Notes under the pieces: generated by a model | The model's database searches: none | What the model was told of the DNA's origin: nothing | What the model saw: the letters and a program-made list of their open reading frames with translations, nothing else | Source of the DNA: Mageeibacillus sp. UBA5747 | Lineage (GTDB): Bacteria; Bacillota; Clostridia; Saccharofermentanales; UBA5734 | Direction: 5' to 3' | Length of the DNA: 24,403 bases | NCBI GenBank assembly: GCA_002419145.1 | Contig: DIFN01000075.1 | Coordinates: 1 to 24,403, forward strand | Position numbers and translations under genes: made by a program | In this document: piece by piece, positions 1 through 7,682 of the stretch | Layout: each line of letters opens with the position of its first letter | How positions within the stretch are numbered: the first letter of the stretch is position 1

Positions 1-291
1 ATGGTCCATCATGACAGCAGGATTTATAAACATATCCGATTGAATTTTCCGGATTGGCGCCATGCCATCCCGGCGAATTGATTCACAAATCGAAACCTGA
101 TGCTGTAAGGACCGCTCTGGTGCTTCAGGCAGAAGGGGACGCTCATCGAAAACAGGGCATACGGGGCCCTTTTTGCTTTGGCGTCTTTTGCATAGCCACA
201 GCAGGAAGGGCTTTTTTGATGCCTCCACTCAGGATGCACCAGATTGAAAAGAACTTAAAAGGCCGAAAGCCAGCTACCAGGAGGTCGAACC
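1..291 (+). other. Leader region upstream of the hydrogenase maturation operon
   Basis: I see no credible gene here. The stretch before the first gene carries several terminator-like hairpins in succession. A six-pair outer stem joins 137-142 to 181-186 and encloses a second hairpin at 154-170; a third weak one sits at 194-212 followed by six T. A strong ribosome binding site (AGGAGGTC) lies about 5 bases before the GTG at 292. No clear -35/-10 pair stands out. It could be the end of an upstream transcription unit, or an untranslated leader with an attenuation function. It does not match any riboswitch consensus I recognise. Confidence 0.4.
154..175 (+). terminator. Terminator-like hairpin in the hyd leader
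   Basis: The stem AGGGC (154-158) pairs with GCCCT (166-170) around a 7-base loop and is followed directly by a T run. The stem is only five pairs, so termination is possible but weak. It lies inside a larger stem formed by GACGC (138-142) and GCGTC (181-185), which is itself followed by TTTT. Confidence 0.3.
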
Positions 292-543
292 GTGAATCGC
301 ATCGCCGTGATCAGCGCCATTTTGGAAAATCCGGGGTCCAGCCAGCATCTGTTCAATGATGTTGTCTCCGCCTACCACGACATTGTGCGCGGGCGGATGG
401 GGATCCCGTTTGACGAGCATCAGATGGCCGTGATCAGCCTGACCCTTGTCGGTCCAGTTGATCGCATCAACAGCCTGACGGGCAAATTGGGGTCGATCCC
501 CGGCGTTCAGGTCAAAGCTGCCATTTCCCGTAAATCTGTTTGA
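292..543 (+). CDS. TM1266-family iron-only hydrogenase system putative regulator
   Basis: An 83-residue protein of the small TM1266 type that accompanies [FeFe]-hydrogenase maturases. The N-terminus reads MNRIAVISAILENPG, and the body alternates beta strands and helices as in the ACT-like, NikR C-terminal fold (AVISLTLVGPVDRINSLTGK in the middle, VKAAISRK at the end). It has no DNA-binding domain of its own, so any regulatory role must involve ligand or partner binding; the family's exact function is unknown. The GTG start is set by AGGAGG a few bases upstream. The stop is 17 bases before hydG, whose ribosome binding site GAGGAG fills the gap, so the genes are almost certainly co-transcribed. 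The length matches the family. Confidence 0.85.
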   Translation: MNRIAVISAILENPGSSQHLFNDVVSAYHDIVRGRMGIPFDEHQMAVISLTLVGPVDRINSLTGKLGSIPGVQVKAAISRKSV

Positions 544-560
544 TTTGAAAGAGGAGTACC

Positions 561-1976
561 ATGCCAGTTGAGGAAAACAAAGTGCAGACCGTCAGCTTCA
601 TTGATCCGGATTACATCAGAAAGACACTTCAGGATGCAGAGACCGCCAGTGAGCAAGAGATCAACCGAATCTTTGAAAAAGCGGCTTCTTTTGCTGGGCT
701 GACCCATCACGAAGTAGCCGTGCTTTTGAAATTGACCCAACCAGAACACGAAGAGCGGCTGTTCCACATTGCCCGCAAAATCAAGGAAACCATTTACGGC
801 CAGCGCATCGTCATTTTTGCCCCGCTGTATGTCAGTGACCATTGTGTCAATGAATGCCGCTACTGTGGCTACCAGTGTGGCAATGACTTCAATCGCCGCC
901 AGTTGTCCCAGGAGGAGGTCCGTACCGAGGCCGAAGCCATCATCCGGCTTGGCCACAAGCGCATTGCCCTCGAAGCAGGAGAAGATGATGAAAAGTGCGA
1001 CATCAACTACATTCTCGACAGCATCAAAACCGTTTATGATGCCAAAGTGGACAATGGCGAAATCCGCCGGATCAACGTCAACATCGCGGCCACCACGGTA
1101 GAAAACTACAAGAAACTCAAGGCAGCCCATATTGGCACTTACATCTTGTTCCAGGAATCCTACGATCCTGAGGTTTATGCCTATTACCACCCATCCGGAC
1201 CCAAGAGCGACTATGTCTGGCACACCACCGCGTTTGATCGTGCCCAGCAGGGCGGTATCGATGATGTCGGCGGCGGTGTGCTGTTTGGTCTCGGCGACCC
1301 ACTTTTCGAGACGCTGGCGCTGATGCTGCACAACGAACACCTCGAAAAAACCTGGAAAGTCGGTTTCCACACCATTTCCGTGCCGCGCATCCGTCCGGCC
1401 AAAGGAACCGAAAATCAGACCTATCCCTATGCGATCGCTGATGAACTGTTCAAAAAGCTCGTAGCGATCATCCGCATTGCCGTTCCTTACACAGGCATTA
1501 TCATTTCCACGCGTGAGTCCGCCAACATGCGCAAGGACCTGATTGACTGCGGTATCACCCAGATGAGCGCTGAATCGGCCGTCGGAGTAGGTGGATATGC
1601 GGTCAATAAGATCAAGAAAAAATCGGCGGCCATCCAGTTTTCTCTCAGCGATGAGCGCAGCGCTAGTGAAATCATCGGCTGGATGATCAGTGAAGGACTG
1701 ATTCCCAGCTATTGCACAGCTTGCTACCGGATGAGCCGGACAGGCGATCGCTTCATGCAGCTGGCCAAAAGCGGCCAGATCAAAAATGTCTGTCAGCCCA
1801 ATGCTCTGGCGACGCTGGCTGAATACCTGCTGGATTATGGCGACGATGACCTTCGTGCACAGGGTTTTGACTTGATTGACAAGGAGATGGGACGGATCAC
1901 GCGCCCGGATATCCAGGAATTGACGAAAAAGAACATCGCTAAAATCAAGCTGGGAGAACGGGACAAATATTTATGA
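561..1976 (+). CDS. hydG: [FeFe]-hydrogenase maturase HydG (radical SAM tyrosine lyase)
   Basis: HydG cleaves tyrosine with radical SAM chemistry to give p-cresol, CO and cyanide, delivered as an Fe(CO)2(CN) synthon for the H-cluster. The 471-residue length fits the family. The SAM-cluster motif CX3CX2C is present at C95, C99 and C102. The C-terminal auxiliary-cluster motif CX2CX22C, which distinguishes HydG from the related thiamine enzyme ThiH, is intact at C385, C388 and C411. Conserved text such as GGGVLFGLGD (237-246) and SVPRIRPA (273-280) supports the call. The ATG follows AAGAGGAG by four bases. The stop overlaps the hydE start (ATGA), suggesting translational coupling of two enzymes acting on the same cofactor. 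Confidence 0.97.
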   Translation: MPVEENKVQTVSFIDPDYIRKTLQDAETASEQEINRIFEKAASFAGLTHHEVAVLLKLTQPEHEERLFHIARKIKETIYGQRIVIFAPLYVSDHCVNECRYCGYQCGNDFNRRQLSQEEVRTEAEAIIRLGHKRIALEAGEDDEKCDINYILDSIKTVYDAKVDNGEIRRINVNIAATTVENYKKLKAAHIGTYILFQESYDPEVYAYYHPSGPKSDYVWHTTAFDRAQQGGIDDVGGGVLFGLGDPLFETLALMLHNEHLEKTWKVGFHTISVPRIRPAKGTENQTYPYAIADELFKKLVAIIRIAVPYTGIIISTRESANMRKDLIDCGITQMSAESAVGVGGYAVNKIKKKSAAIQFSLSDERSASEIIGWMISEGLIPSYCTACYRMSRTGDRFMQLAKSGQIKNVCQPNALATLAEYLLDYGDDDLRAQGFDLIDKEMGRITRPDIQELTKKNIAKIKLGERDKYL

Positions 1977-3106
1977 GCCTGCCAGCGACCCATCTCTCGG
2001 CGCCCAGCCCTTCAACAAGCACCCGTTCAGGGTCGCTCCTGTCCGCTCCGGATTTTCTGCACGCGATTACCGAGCTGACCTCCGGTTCTGCTCTCGACGC
2101 TCCTGAACTGGTGCAAATCATCGCAACAGCGCGGGCCGACGGCGAGCTGCGCGAAACCCTCTGCCAGATGGCATCAGACCTGCGCGACCGGATCTATGGC
2201 CGGCGTGTCTTTTTCCGCGGGCTGATCGAATTTTCAAATTATTGCGCCAACGATTGCTTTTATTGTGGCATCCGGGCCGGAAATAACACCGTTAATCGCT
2301 ATCGTCTCAGCCTCGAGGATATCCTCTCGAGCTGCCAGGCTGGTTATGAACTTGGCTACCGGACGTTTGTCCTGCAGAGCGGCGAAGATCCCTATTTCAC
2401 GGATGACCGCATGGTCGCAATCATCCAGGAGATCCACCATCGTTATCCGGATTGTGCGATCACGCTGTCCATCGGTGAAAAAGACCGGGCCAGCTACCAG
2501 CGTTTCTTTGACGCCGGGGCCAACCGTTATCTGTTGCGCCATGAAAGTGCGACACCCGAGCATTATGCCATGCTTCACCCATCTGAGCTCGACCTTTTGA
2601 ACCGCAAACGCTGTCTGTATGATCTCATGGACATTGGCTACCAGACCGGTGCTGGTTTCATGGTCGGACCACCCGGCCAGACTGCCGAGCACTTGGCCAA
2701 TGACCTGATCTTCCTGCGTGAACTCCAGCCACATATGGTCGGCATCGGGCCCTTCCTGCCAGCCAGCAACACACCTTTTGCCACTGAACCGGCTGGCAGC
2801 GTCGAGGACACCCTGATCATGGTCGCCCTCACGCGCCTGACCCTGCCTGCAGCCTTGATTCCAGCCACCACCGCACTTGGCTCTCTCGATCACAAGGGAC
2901 GGGAAAAAGGCCTTAAGGCGGGGGCCAATGTTGTCATGCCCAATCTGACACCAACGATCAACCGCAAAGATTATAGCCTCTATGATGGGAAAATTTGCAC
3001 CGGGGATGAAGCTGCCGAATGTCGCGTCTGCATCGAAGGCCGGATCCGCAGCGTCGGCTTCGACATTGACCTCTCGCGTGGCGACCACCTGACTTACAAT
3101 CCGTAA
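1973..3106 (+). CDS. hydE: [FeFe]-hydrogenase maturase HydE (radical SAM)
   Basis: HydE is a radical SAM enzyme that acts on the HydG-derived Fe(CO)2(CN)(Cys) complex on the way to the [2Fe] subcluster of [FeFe]-hydrogenase. The 377-residue protein has the CX3CX2C cluster motif at C91, C95 and C98 within EFSNYCANDCFYCGI. An optional second cluster site, CX7CX2C, is retained at C342, C350 and C353. The core motifs VLQSGED (133-139) and GAGFMVGPPGQT (226-237) are typical. The start overlaps the hydG stop. About 28 residues at the N-terminus, rich in Ser, Pro and Thr, precede the part alignable to characterised HydE and may be a lineage-specific extension. The assembly GTPase HydF is not nearby. 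Confidence 0.96.
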   Translation: MSLPATHLSAPSPSTSTRSGSLLSAPDFLHAITELTSGSALDAPELVQIIATARADGELRETLCQMASDLRDRIYGRRVFFRGLIEFSNYCANDCFYCGIRAGNNTVNRYRLSLEDILSSCQAGYELGYRTFVLQSGEDPYFTDDRMVAIIQEIHHRYPDCAITLSIGEKDRASYQRFFDAGANRYLLRHESATPEHYAMLHPSELDLLNRKRCLYDLMDIGYQTGAGFMVGPPGQTAEHLANDLIFLRELQPHMVGIGPFLPASNTPFATEPAGSVEDTLIMVALTRLTLPAALIPATTALGSLDHKGREKGLKAGANVVMPNLTPTINRKDYSLYDGKICTGDEAAECRVCIEGRIRSVGFDIDLSRGDHLTYNP

Positions 3107-3111
3107 GGCTG

Positions 3112-3183
3112 GCTGGCCCACATAACCGAGCTGGCCCACATATCCGAACTGATTCACATAACCGAGCTGGTCAATTACCCGTG
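3112..3183. repeat. Four imperfect 18-bp tandem repeats between convergent genes
   Basis: Units begin at 3112, 3130, 3148 and 3166. The first two differ at one base (GCTGGCCCACATAACCGA versus GCTGGCCCACATATCCGA). The third keeps CACATAACCGA and the fourth is degraded. The array fills the whole gap after hydE and runs into the last codons of the response regulator, whose stop at 3171 lies in unit four. No inverted repeat or T run is evident, so it is not an obvious bidirectional terminator. Confidence 0.75.
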
Positions 3184-4379
3184 CCAAATTCGCGGGTGCG
3201 GTATTCTGAGGGGGATACTCCCAGGATTTTCTTGAAAGCGGCGGAGAAGTACTGTTGAGATTTGTAGCCAACCTGGCTCGCGATCTCATACATCCGGATC
3301 TCCGGTTTGGCCAGCAACTGGAGTGATTTCTGGATCCGGTACTTGGCCAGGTAATCAACAAAGGTTTCGTGGGTGTCCTGCTTGAAAACTTTACTCAAAT
3401 AGCTTGAGCTGACAAAAAGTGCCTCGCAGATTCGGCGAAAAGACAAATCGGGATCGCTGTAATGGTCGGCTATGTACGTGATCGCCCGCTCTGTCAGTGG
3501 ATTGACAGGGCGGAGTTGTTCATGGGTCCAATGATCATAGCGAACCGGAATCAGCGTCCAGTCCCGGCCAAAACAATCCTGGTCCAGCATGATGTCCAGG
3601 TCGAGCGTCTGGCGCATAGCTTCTGCCACGACCCGGGGCAGCTGCTGCCAGGCACCTGGCTTCTCCACTTTGACGAGGGCGAACAAATGGTACTGGCTAT
3701 CGGCGCTGCAAACAAAGGGCCCACACTCCGCCAATTTTTCCTCAAAAATATTCTGGATCGCAAATCGCAACAGCTGGCGATCCCATTCGCCGTTACTCCC
3801 CAGTCTGCTCTGCCGGCGCTGGCGCAGCAGGCAAAAATGGTCGTAACCTGCCTGCAGCTTGTGAAATCCGAGCATTTCGTCGATTTCTTCCTGGACCAGC
3901 TGGCCATGAATCAACTGCTGGAGAAATTGCTCCCTGAGCACCGTCATGTTTTTCTCGAGCTGGGTTATCGCAAAATCGTATTGTTCCTTGCTGCGCCGCT
4001 GGCGGTCCATCTCCTTGCGGATGCGCTCAACTGATTCGAGCAGGCGATGCTCTTTGATGGGTTTGAGCAAATAATCACGCACGCCCAGGTTGATCGCTTG
4101 CCGGGCAAAGTCAAACTCATCATATCCGGTGATGATGATGAATTCCAAATCTGGTGCAATCACCTTGGCTTTTTCGATCAGCAGCAGACCGGAAAGCTGG
4201 GGCATCTGAATGTCCACCAGCATCAGGTCGGGCCTGGTTTTTGCAATCATATCCAGAGCTTCCAGACCATTGGCAGCCAGTCCGCAGACCTCAAATTCAT
4301 GCTGGTTCCAGTCGATCAGCGTGGCCATGCCTTCACGGATCACCCGTTCATCATCGGCAATCAGGACTTTATAGGGCAT
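3171..4379 (-). CDS. YesN-type response regulator, REC plus AraC HTH
   Basis: A 402-residue transcription factor. The receiver domain (about 1-120) has the acidic pocket D9-D10, phosphoacceptor D56 in LMLVDIQMP, T84 and K106 in LLKPI. A middle region of about 170 residues, including a charged likely coiled coil (112-150), leads to an AraC/XylS double helix-turn-helix at about 298-395, with the typical ending VGYKSQQYFSAAFKK then GVSPSEYR. It is the natural partner of the kinase just upstream, whose coding region it overlaps by 11 bases. A ribosome binding site GGGAGGAG precedes the ATG by 8 bases. Such regulators usually control sugar uptake or degradation genes; the target here is unknown. 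The inverted repeat upstream of the lipoprotein gene (7637-7668) is a candidate site. Confidence 0.93.
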   Translation of the reverse strand: MPYKVLIADDERVIREGMATLIDWNQHEFEVCGLAANGLEALDMIAKTRPDLMLVDIQMPQLSGLLLIEKAKVIAPDLEFIIITGYDEFDFARQAINLGVRDYLLKPIKEHRLLESVERIRKEMDRQRRSKEQYDFAITQLEKNMTVLREQFLQQLIHGQLVQEEIDEMLGFHKLQAGYDHFCLLRQRRQSRLGSNGEWDRQLLRFAIQNIFEEKLAECGPFVCSADSQYHLFALVKVEKPGAWQQLPRVVAEAMRQTLDLDIMLDQDCFGRDWTLIPVRYDHWTHEQLRPVNPLTERAITYIADHYSDPDLSFRRICEALFVSSSYLSKVFKQDTHETFVDYLAKYRIQKSLQLLAKPEIRMYEIASQVGYKSQQYFSAAFKKILGVSPSEYRTREFGTGN

Positions 4380-6123
4380 CGGTGTCGTCTCCTCCCGGGT
4401 GGAATCGCTGGCTGGCTGGATCGTCTCTAAAAGGTAAAACAGGCAGACGGAGCGTCACTTCGGTGCCCTGGTTTGGCTCACTCTCGATGGTCATGCCGTA
4501 GCTGCTGCCATAGCTTATGGTCAGGCGCTGCTGGACGTTGCGCAGTCCATGCCCGCGTTCTGGATCGAGGTCGCCCTTCTGCTGCAGAGACACTACGAGC
4601 TGTTCGAGCTTTTCCTTGGTCATGCCCCGGCCATTGTCGCGGACGACGATCTGCAGGGAATCTGCTTCCATCCTGGCACGAATAACGATCTGGCCGGGAT
4701 TACCACTTTCCTTGATGCCATGGTACAAGGCATTCTCTACGATCGGCTGCAAAATGGTCTGCATGACCGGCAACTGGCGCACGTCCGGATCTATCTCCAG
4801 ATGGTAATCGAGGATGTCCCGGTAACGCAATTTTTGGATTTTGAGGTAGCTTTCAACGTGCGAAAATTCTGTTTCCACCGTACCCAGTTCGTGATTGGCG
4901 GAAAATCCGGCCCGGAACAGGTCTGACAAAGCATCCACGGCTTCGACGATGTCATTGGCTCCGTAACGCCGTGCCATCCAATGGATGGTCTCCAGCGTAT
5001 TGTACAGGAAATGGGGCTTGATCGAAGCCTGGAGGGCTTTGACTTCTGCTTTGCGCTTGCTGGACTGTTCGATGTAGACCTGGTCAATCAGGCGCCTGAG
5101 CTCGGCAACCATCTGGTTGAAACTCTCCGCCAGATCTTGGAATTCGTCCTGAGTATCCGGCTGAAAGGAAACCATGAGATTCCCATGCTGGGCCTCAGAC
5201 ATCAACCTGCGTAAATCTTCGATCGGCTTGACGAATTGCTGGATCATATGTCTGGAGTGGGCCACAAAGAACAGCATGAAAACCAGGCTAATCAGGATGC
5301 TCAGGGTCAGGGTCAGGTATTGCTGAGAGTAAAAGGGGCGCAGAGGCATGAAATTGATGATTTTCAGGGGGATACCCGTCAAATTGCGCTCGGTTTTCAG
5401 GTAGTTGCGGTTGTCGGTTCCAGCGAGTTCATCATAGCGCAGGGGTGAATTGACCAGCGTGCCGTCAATCATGACCAGGTAGGTCTGGCCGCCCTGCTGG
5501 CCATAGGCGGCTGTTAATAGTTTGCCCAGTTCCTCACCCTGGATGGTCAGGTTGGCCACTGCGACAGGTTTGCCCTCCGGGTCACAGATGGCTTTGCTGA
5601 CCGCCAGGCTGCTGGTATAGTGCGCTTCACCCGCCAGCAGTGGGTTTTCCCCCGCTCTATAGATAAAATAGTGCGTTTGCTCCGGCTGAGCCAGAGAGGC
5701 CGCATACCAGTCAGCCCGCCGTGCCAGCTCTGGTGACTGGGAATGTGCGCGGGTACACAGGAACAGACCGTTCTGATACAGCATGGTCAAATGACTGATG
5801 CTGTCTATCGAGGATGCATACCCGCCAAGCAGGGTCTGGAGGTTTCTCAAGTCAGCCTGTGGAACGAGCTGGCCGGAATCGAAATCTCCGGCTGCGATCA
5901 AATCCAGATCTTTTTCCAGAAAAGAAAGCAAGGCCTCATAGCGATCGAAGTTGGCCGTGATGGCATTTTCTGCTTCATCAAGGACCAGCTCTGCCTGATC
6001 GACAAGGGTCGAGTATGAGGTGACCCAGTAAATGAAGTTCAACAGGATGAATAGCGCAAAAACAGGCAGAACGACCATCAAGGCGAAGGTTTTCAGCAAT
6101 CGGTTCTTGATGCTGTTGCGCAT
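4369..6123 (-). CDS. YesM-type sensor histidine kinase
   Basis: A 584-residue membrane kinase. One membrane helix lies at about 13-34 and a second at about 268-288, enclosing an extracellular sensor region of roughly 230 residues, probably Cache-like. A HAMP-like linker (about 290-345) follows. The His_kinase domain carries H371 in the family motif KPHFLYNTLETIHW. The ATPase domain shows the N box PIVENALYHG (N464), DNGRGM (496-501) and GHGLRNV (524-530). A TTG at 6141 would extend it by six residues, but that codon overlaps the likely ribosome binding site GGAAAGG, which lies 9 bases before the ATG at 6123, so I prefer the ATG. It presumably phosphorylates the overlapping downstream regulator and may take its signal from the upstream-encoded lipoprotein. 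Confidence 0.92.
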   Translation of the reverse strand: MRNSIKNRLLKTFALMVVLPVFALFILLNFIYWVTSYSTLVDQAELVLDEAENAITANFDRYEALLSFLEKDLDLIAAGDFDSGQLVPQADLRNLQTLLGGYASSIDSISHLTMLYQNGLFLCTRAHSQSPELARRADWYAASLAQPEQTHYFIYRAGENPLLAGEAHYTSSLAVSKAICDPEGKPVAVANLTIQGEELGKLLTAAYGQQGGQTYLVMIDGTLVNSPLRYDELAGTDNRNYLKTERNLTGIPLKIINFMPLRPFYSQQYLTLTLSILISLVFMLFFVAHSRHMIQQFVKPIEDLRRLMSEAQHGNLMVSFQPDTQDEFQDLAESFNQMVAELRRLIDQVYIEQSSKRKAEVKALQASIKPHFLYNTLETIHWMARRYGANDIVEAVDALSDLFRAGFSANHELGTVETEFSHVESYLKIQKLRYRDILDYHLEIDPDVRQLPVMQTILQPIVENALYHGIKESGNPGQIVIRARMEADSLQIVVRDNGRGMTKEKLEQLVVSLQQKGDLDPERGHGLRNVQQRLTISYGSSYGMTIESEPNQGTEVTLRLPVLPFRDDPASQRFHPGGDDTDAL

Positions 6124-6151
6124 GCCGTTATGCCTTTCCAAGACCGGATGA

Positions 6152-6619
6152 TCAGATTATACCTTGTTGCCCGGCACTTTTTAAGACTTTACCGACGGTC
6201 TCGTGGGAAATGCGATCGACAATATGCTGGTCGATGGCATGGTGGGCCAGGAGGCGCAAGGTCCAGCGGTTTTTGCCGGCAGGCGGGACCGTCTGGCTGA
6301 GAGCGATGATCTGGGTGCGGACATCGGGCGTAATCCTCTTGCCAGTAGTCATTCTGGACCGTGGTTTACGATTGATGGCTGCATCCAGGCCCAGCAAGGA
6401 GTAACGGCGCCGAATGGTGTGGACGGTCTGGGAGTTGATGCCGATTTCTTGTGCAATGGCATGTTCACTCAGTTTCTTGCCGGGACGACATTCATCTGCC
6501 AGAAGCAGGACGCGCATATGCATGCTGGCTCGGCGATCATATTGACCATAAGTCAGCATGTTTTCCAGTCTGGTCCGTTCGACTGGGGAAAGGTTCACGC
6601 GGTATTTGATGGCAGGCAT
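6152..6619 (-). CDS. Stand-alone IS630-type helix-turn-helix protein (transposase N-terminal part)
   Basis: A 155-residue protein resembling the N-terminal DNA-binding half of IS630-family transposases: a helix-turn-helix around EHAIAQEIGINSQTVHTIRRRY, then a second one in which RWTLRLLAHHAID and ISHETVGKVLK match the canonical spacing. It stops where the DDE catalytic domain would begin, and no such domain follows, because the kinase gene starts 28 bases later. It has a strong ribosome binding site (AAGGAGGAG, 6 bases before the ATG), no internal stop or frameshift, and sits 13 bases after the lipoprotein gene. It may be a truncated transposon remnant or a domesticated DNA-binding regulator. 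Intact translation signals and operon packing favour an expressed protein; its function is inferred only. Confidence 0.75.
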   Translation of the reverse strand: MPAIKYRVNLSPVERTRLENMLTYGQYDRRASMHMRVLLLADECRPGKKLSEHAIAQEIGINSQTVHTIRRRYSLLGLDAAINRKPRSRMTTGKRITPDVRTQIIALSQTVPPAGKNRWTLRLLAHHAIDQHIVDRISHETVGKVLKSAGQQGII

Positions 6620-6632
6620 GGCAAGCTCCTCC

Positions 6633-7571
6633 TTAGTTCCAGTTCATATCGATGTTTTCTTTGGTGATGACAACTTGCGGGACCAGAATCTCGGCCGGAA
6701 ATGACTCTTTGCGGGAGAGACCGATGCAGATGTCCAGGGCCTTGCTGCCCTGGAGGGCAGTCTGCTGGGAAATCGTTGCGGTCATTTCACCCTGACGGAT
6801 GGCCTGTAGCGCCTTGTCAGATGCATCAATGCCAAACACCTGAATGGAACCAGTCTGGCCGGTTGTACGCAGGGCATTGATCGCGCCGATCGCCATCTCG
6901 TCATTCTGGGCGACGATGGCATCCATCTGTTTGCCAGCGAGAAGCCAACTGGAGACAATGGTTTCTGCCCGGTCTGCGCTCCAGTCGGCATTGAGTTCGG
7001 CGACAATCCGAACGTTCGGCTGGTCTGCCAGCGCAGCTTGGTAGCCTAGATACCGTGCATCAGTAGCCTGGGAGCCGACAGGCCCGAGCAAGACGGCCAG
7101 ATCCCCGCGATGCCCGATGGCTTCGAGACAGGCGGTCATTTCGAGCTGGCCATTGGCACGTGCATCGGTCCCGACATAGCAGTCGTAAAGTTCCGGGTCG
7201 TTCACTCGCTGGGTGACGAGAACGACCGGCATTCCACTGGTCATCGCCTGCCTGAGGACAGACTCCAGTCCAGTTGCAACCACAGGCTCGATCATGAGTC
7301 CGTCGATGCCATCCTGCAGCAAGGTTTCGATCTGCCCGGCCTGACGAGCTGCGTTTTGCTGCGCATCCATCACGATCAGTTCCACATCCCGTTCACTGGC
7401 CCGGGCGCGTGCAGCCGAGGCGAGGGTATTGGTGAAATGATTGGTCAGGTGGCTCATGCAAAGGGCATAGCGCGGCTTACCTTGCTCCGAACAACCGGTT
7501 AATACCAGCGATGGCATCATGGCCAGCAAGACGACCAGCAGGATGGATTTAATACGTGCGACTGTTCTCAT
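6633..7571 (-). CDS. Periplasmic-binding-protein-like lipoprotein (sugar-type, Peripla_BP_4)
   Basis: A 312-residue surface lipoprotein. The N-terminus is a signal peptide (hydrophobic core 8-25) ending in the lipobox LTGC, with C27 as the lipidated residue. The rest follows the ribose/galactose-binding fold: strand and helix elements such as VELIVMDAQQNAARQAGQIE, DGIDGLMIEPV, MPVVLVTQRV, and in the second lobe MDAIVAQNDEMAIGAINAL and VFGIDASDKALQAIRQGEMTATI, which resemble RbsB-type proteins. The ligand is probably a sugar or related small molecule but cannot be named. No permease or ATPase gene accompanies it; the next genes are an HTH protein, a sensor kinase and a regulator, so a sensing role is likely. 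The ATG at 7571 lacks a clear Shine-Dalgarno sequence. Confidence 0.9.
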   Translation of the reverse strand: MRTVARIKSILLVVLLAMMPSLVLTGCSEQGKPRYALCMSHLTNHFTNTLASAARARASERDVELIVMDAQQNAARQAGQIETLLQDGIDGLMIEPVVATGLESVLRQAMTSGMPVVLVTQRVNDPELYDCYVGTDARANGQLEMTACLEAIGHRGDLAVLLGPVGSQATDARYLGYQAALADQPNVRIVAELNADWSADRAETIVSSWLLAGKQMDAIVAQNDEMAIGAINALRTTGQTGSIQVFGIDASDKALQAIRQGEMTATISQQTALQGSKALDICIGLSRKESFPAEILVPQVVITKENIDMNWN

Positions 7572-7633
7572 GGCGTAAGCTTAGCAAGCTTGTCTGCTTC
7601 TTGTCTTTACACGGAATTCCACAAATTTTATCG

Positions 7634-7668
7634 AATATTCCATTTGACACGAAATGGTTCAATGGAAT
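7634..7668 (-). promoter_or_regulatory. Candidate promoter with overlapping inverted repeat, lipoprotein operon
   Basis: On the - strand TTGAAC (7662-7657) and AATATT (7639-7634) are 17 bases apart, a plausible but weak sigma-A promoter about 60 bases before the start codon. A perfect 8-bp inverted repeat, ATTCCATT (7637-7644) and AATGGAAT (7661-7668), overlaps both elements. A GGAATTCC palindrome at 7613-7620 repeats part of the motif. A regulator bound here could control the operon. Confidence 0.4.
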
Positions 7669-7682
7669 TCAGATAACTGGAT

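Noticed and set aside
507..1370. Long open frame on the - strand opposite hydG (287 codons)
   Set aside because: It is antisense to a gene with complete HydG motifs and shows no recognisable domain; it follows from codon bias of the + strand gene.
2234..3361. Long open frame on the - strand opposite hydE, containing a repeated GYV-G/N-Q pattern
   Set aside because: The pattern is just the translation of the 18-bp repeats, and the rest is antisense to hydE and out of frame with the response regulator.
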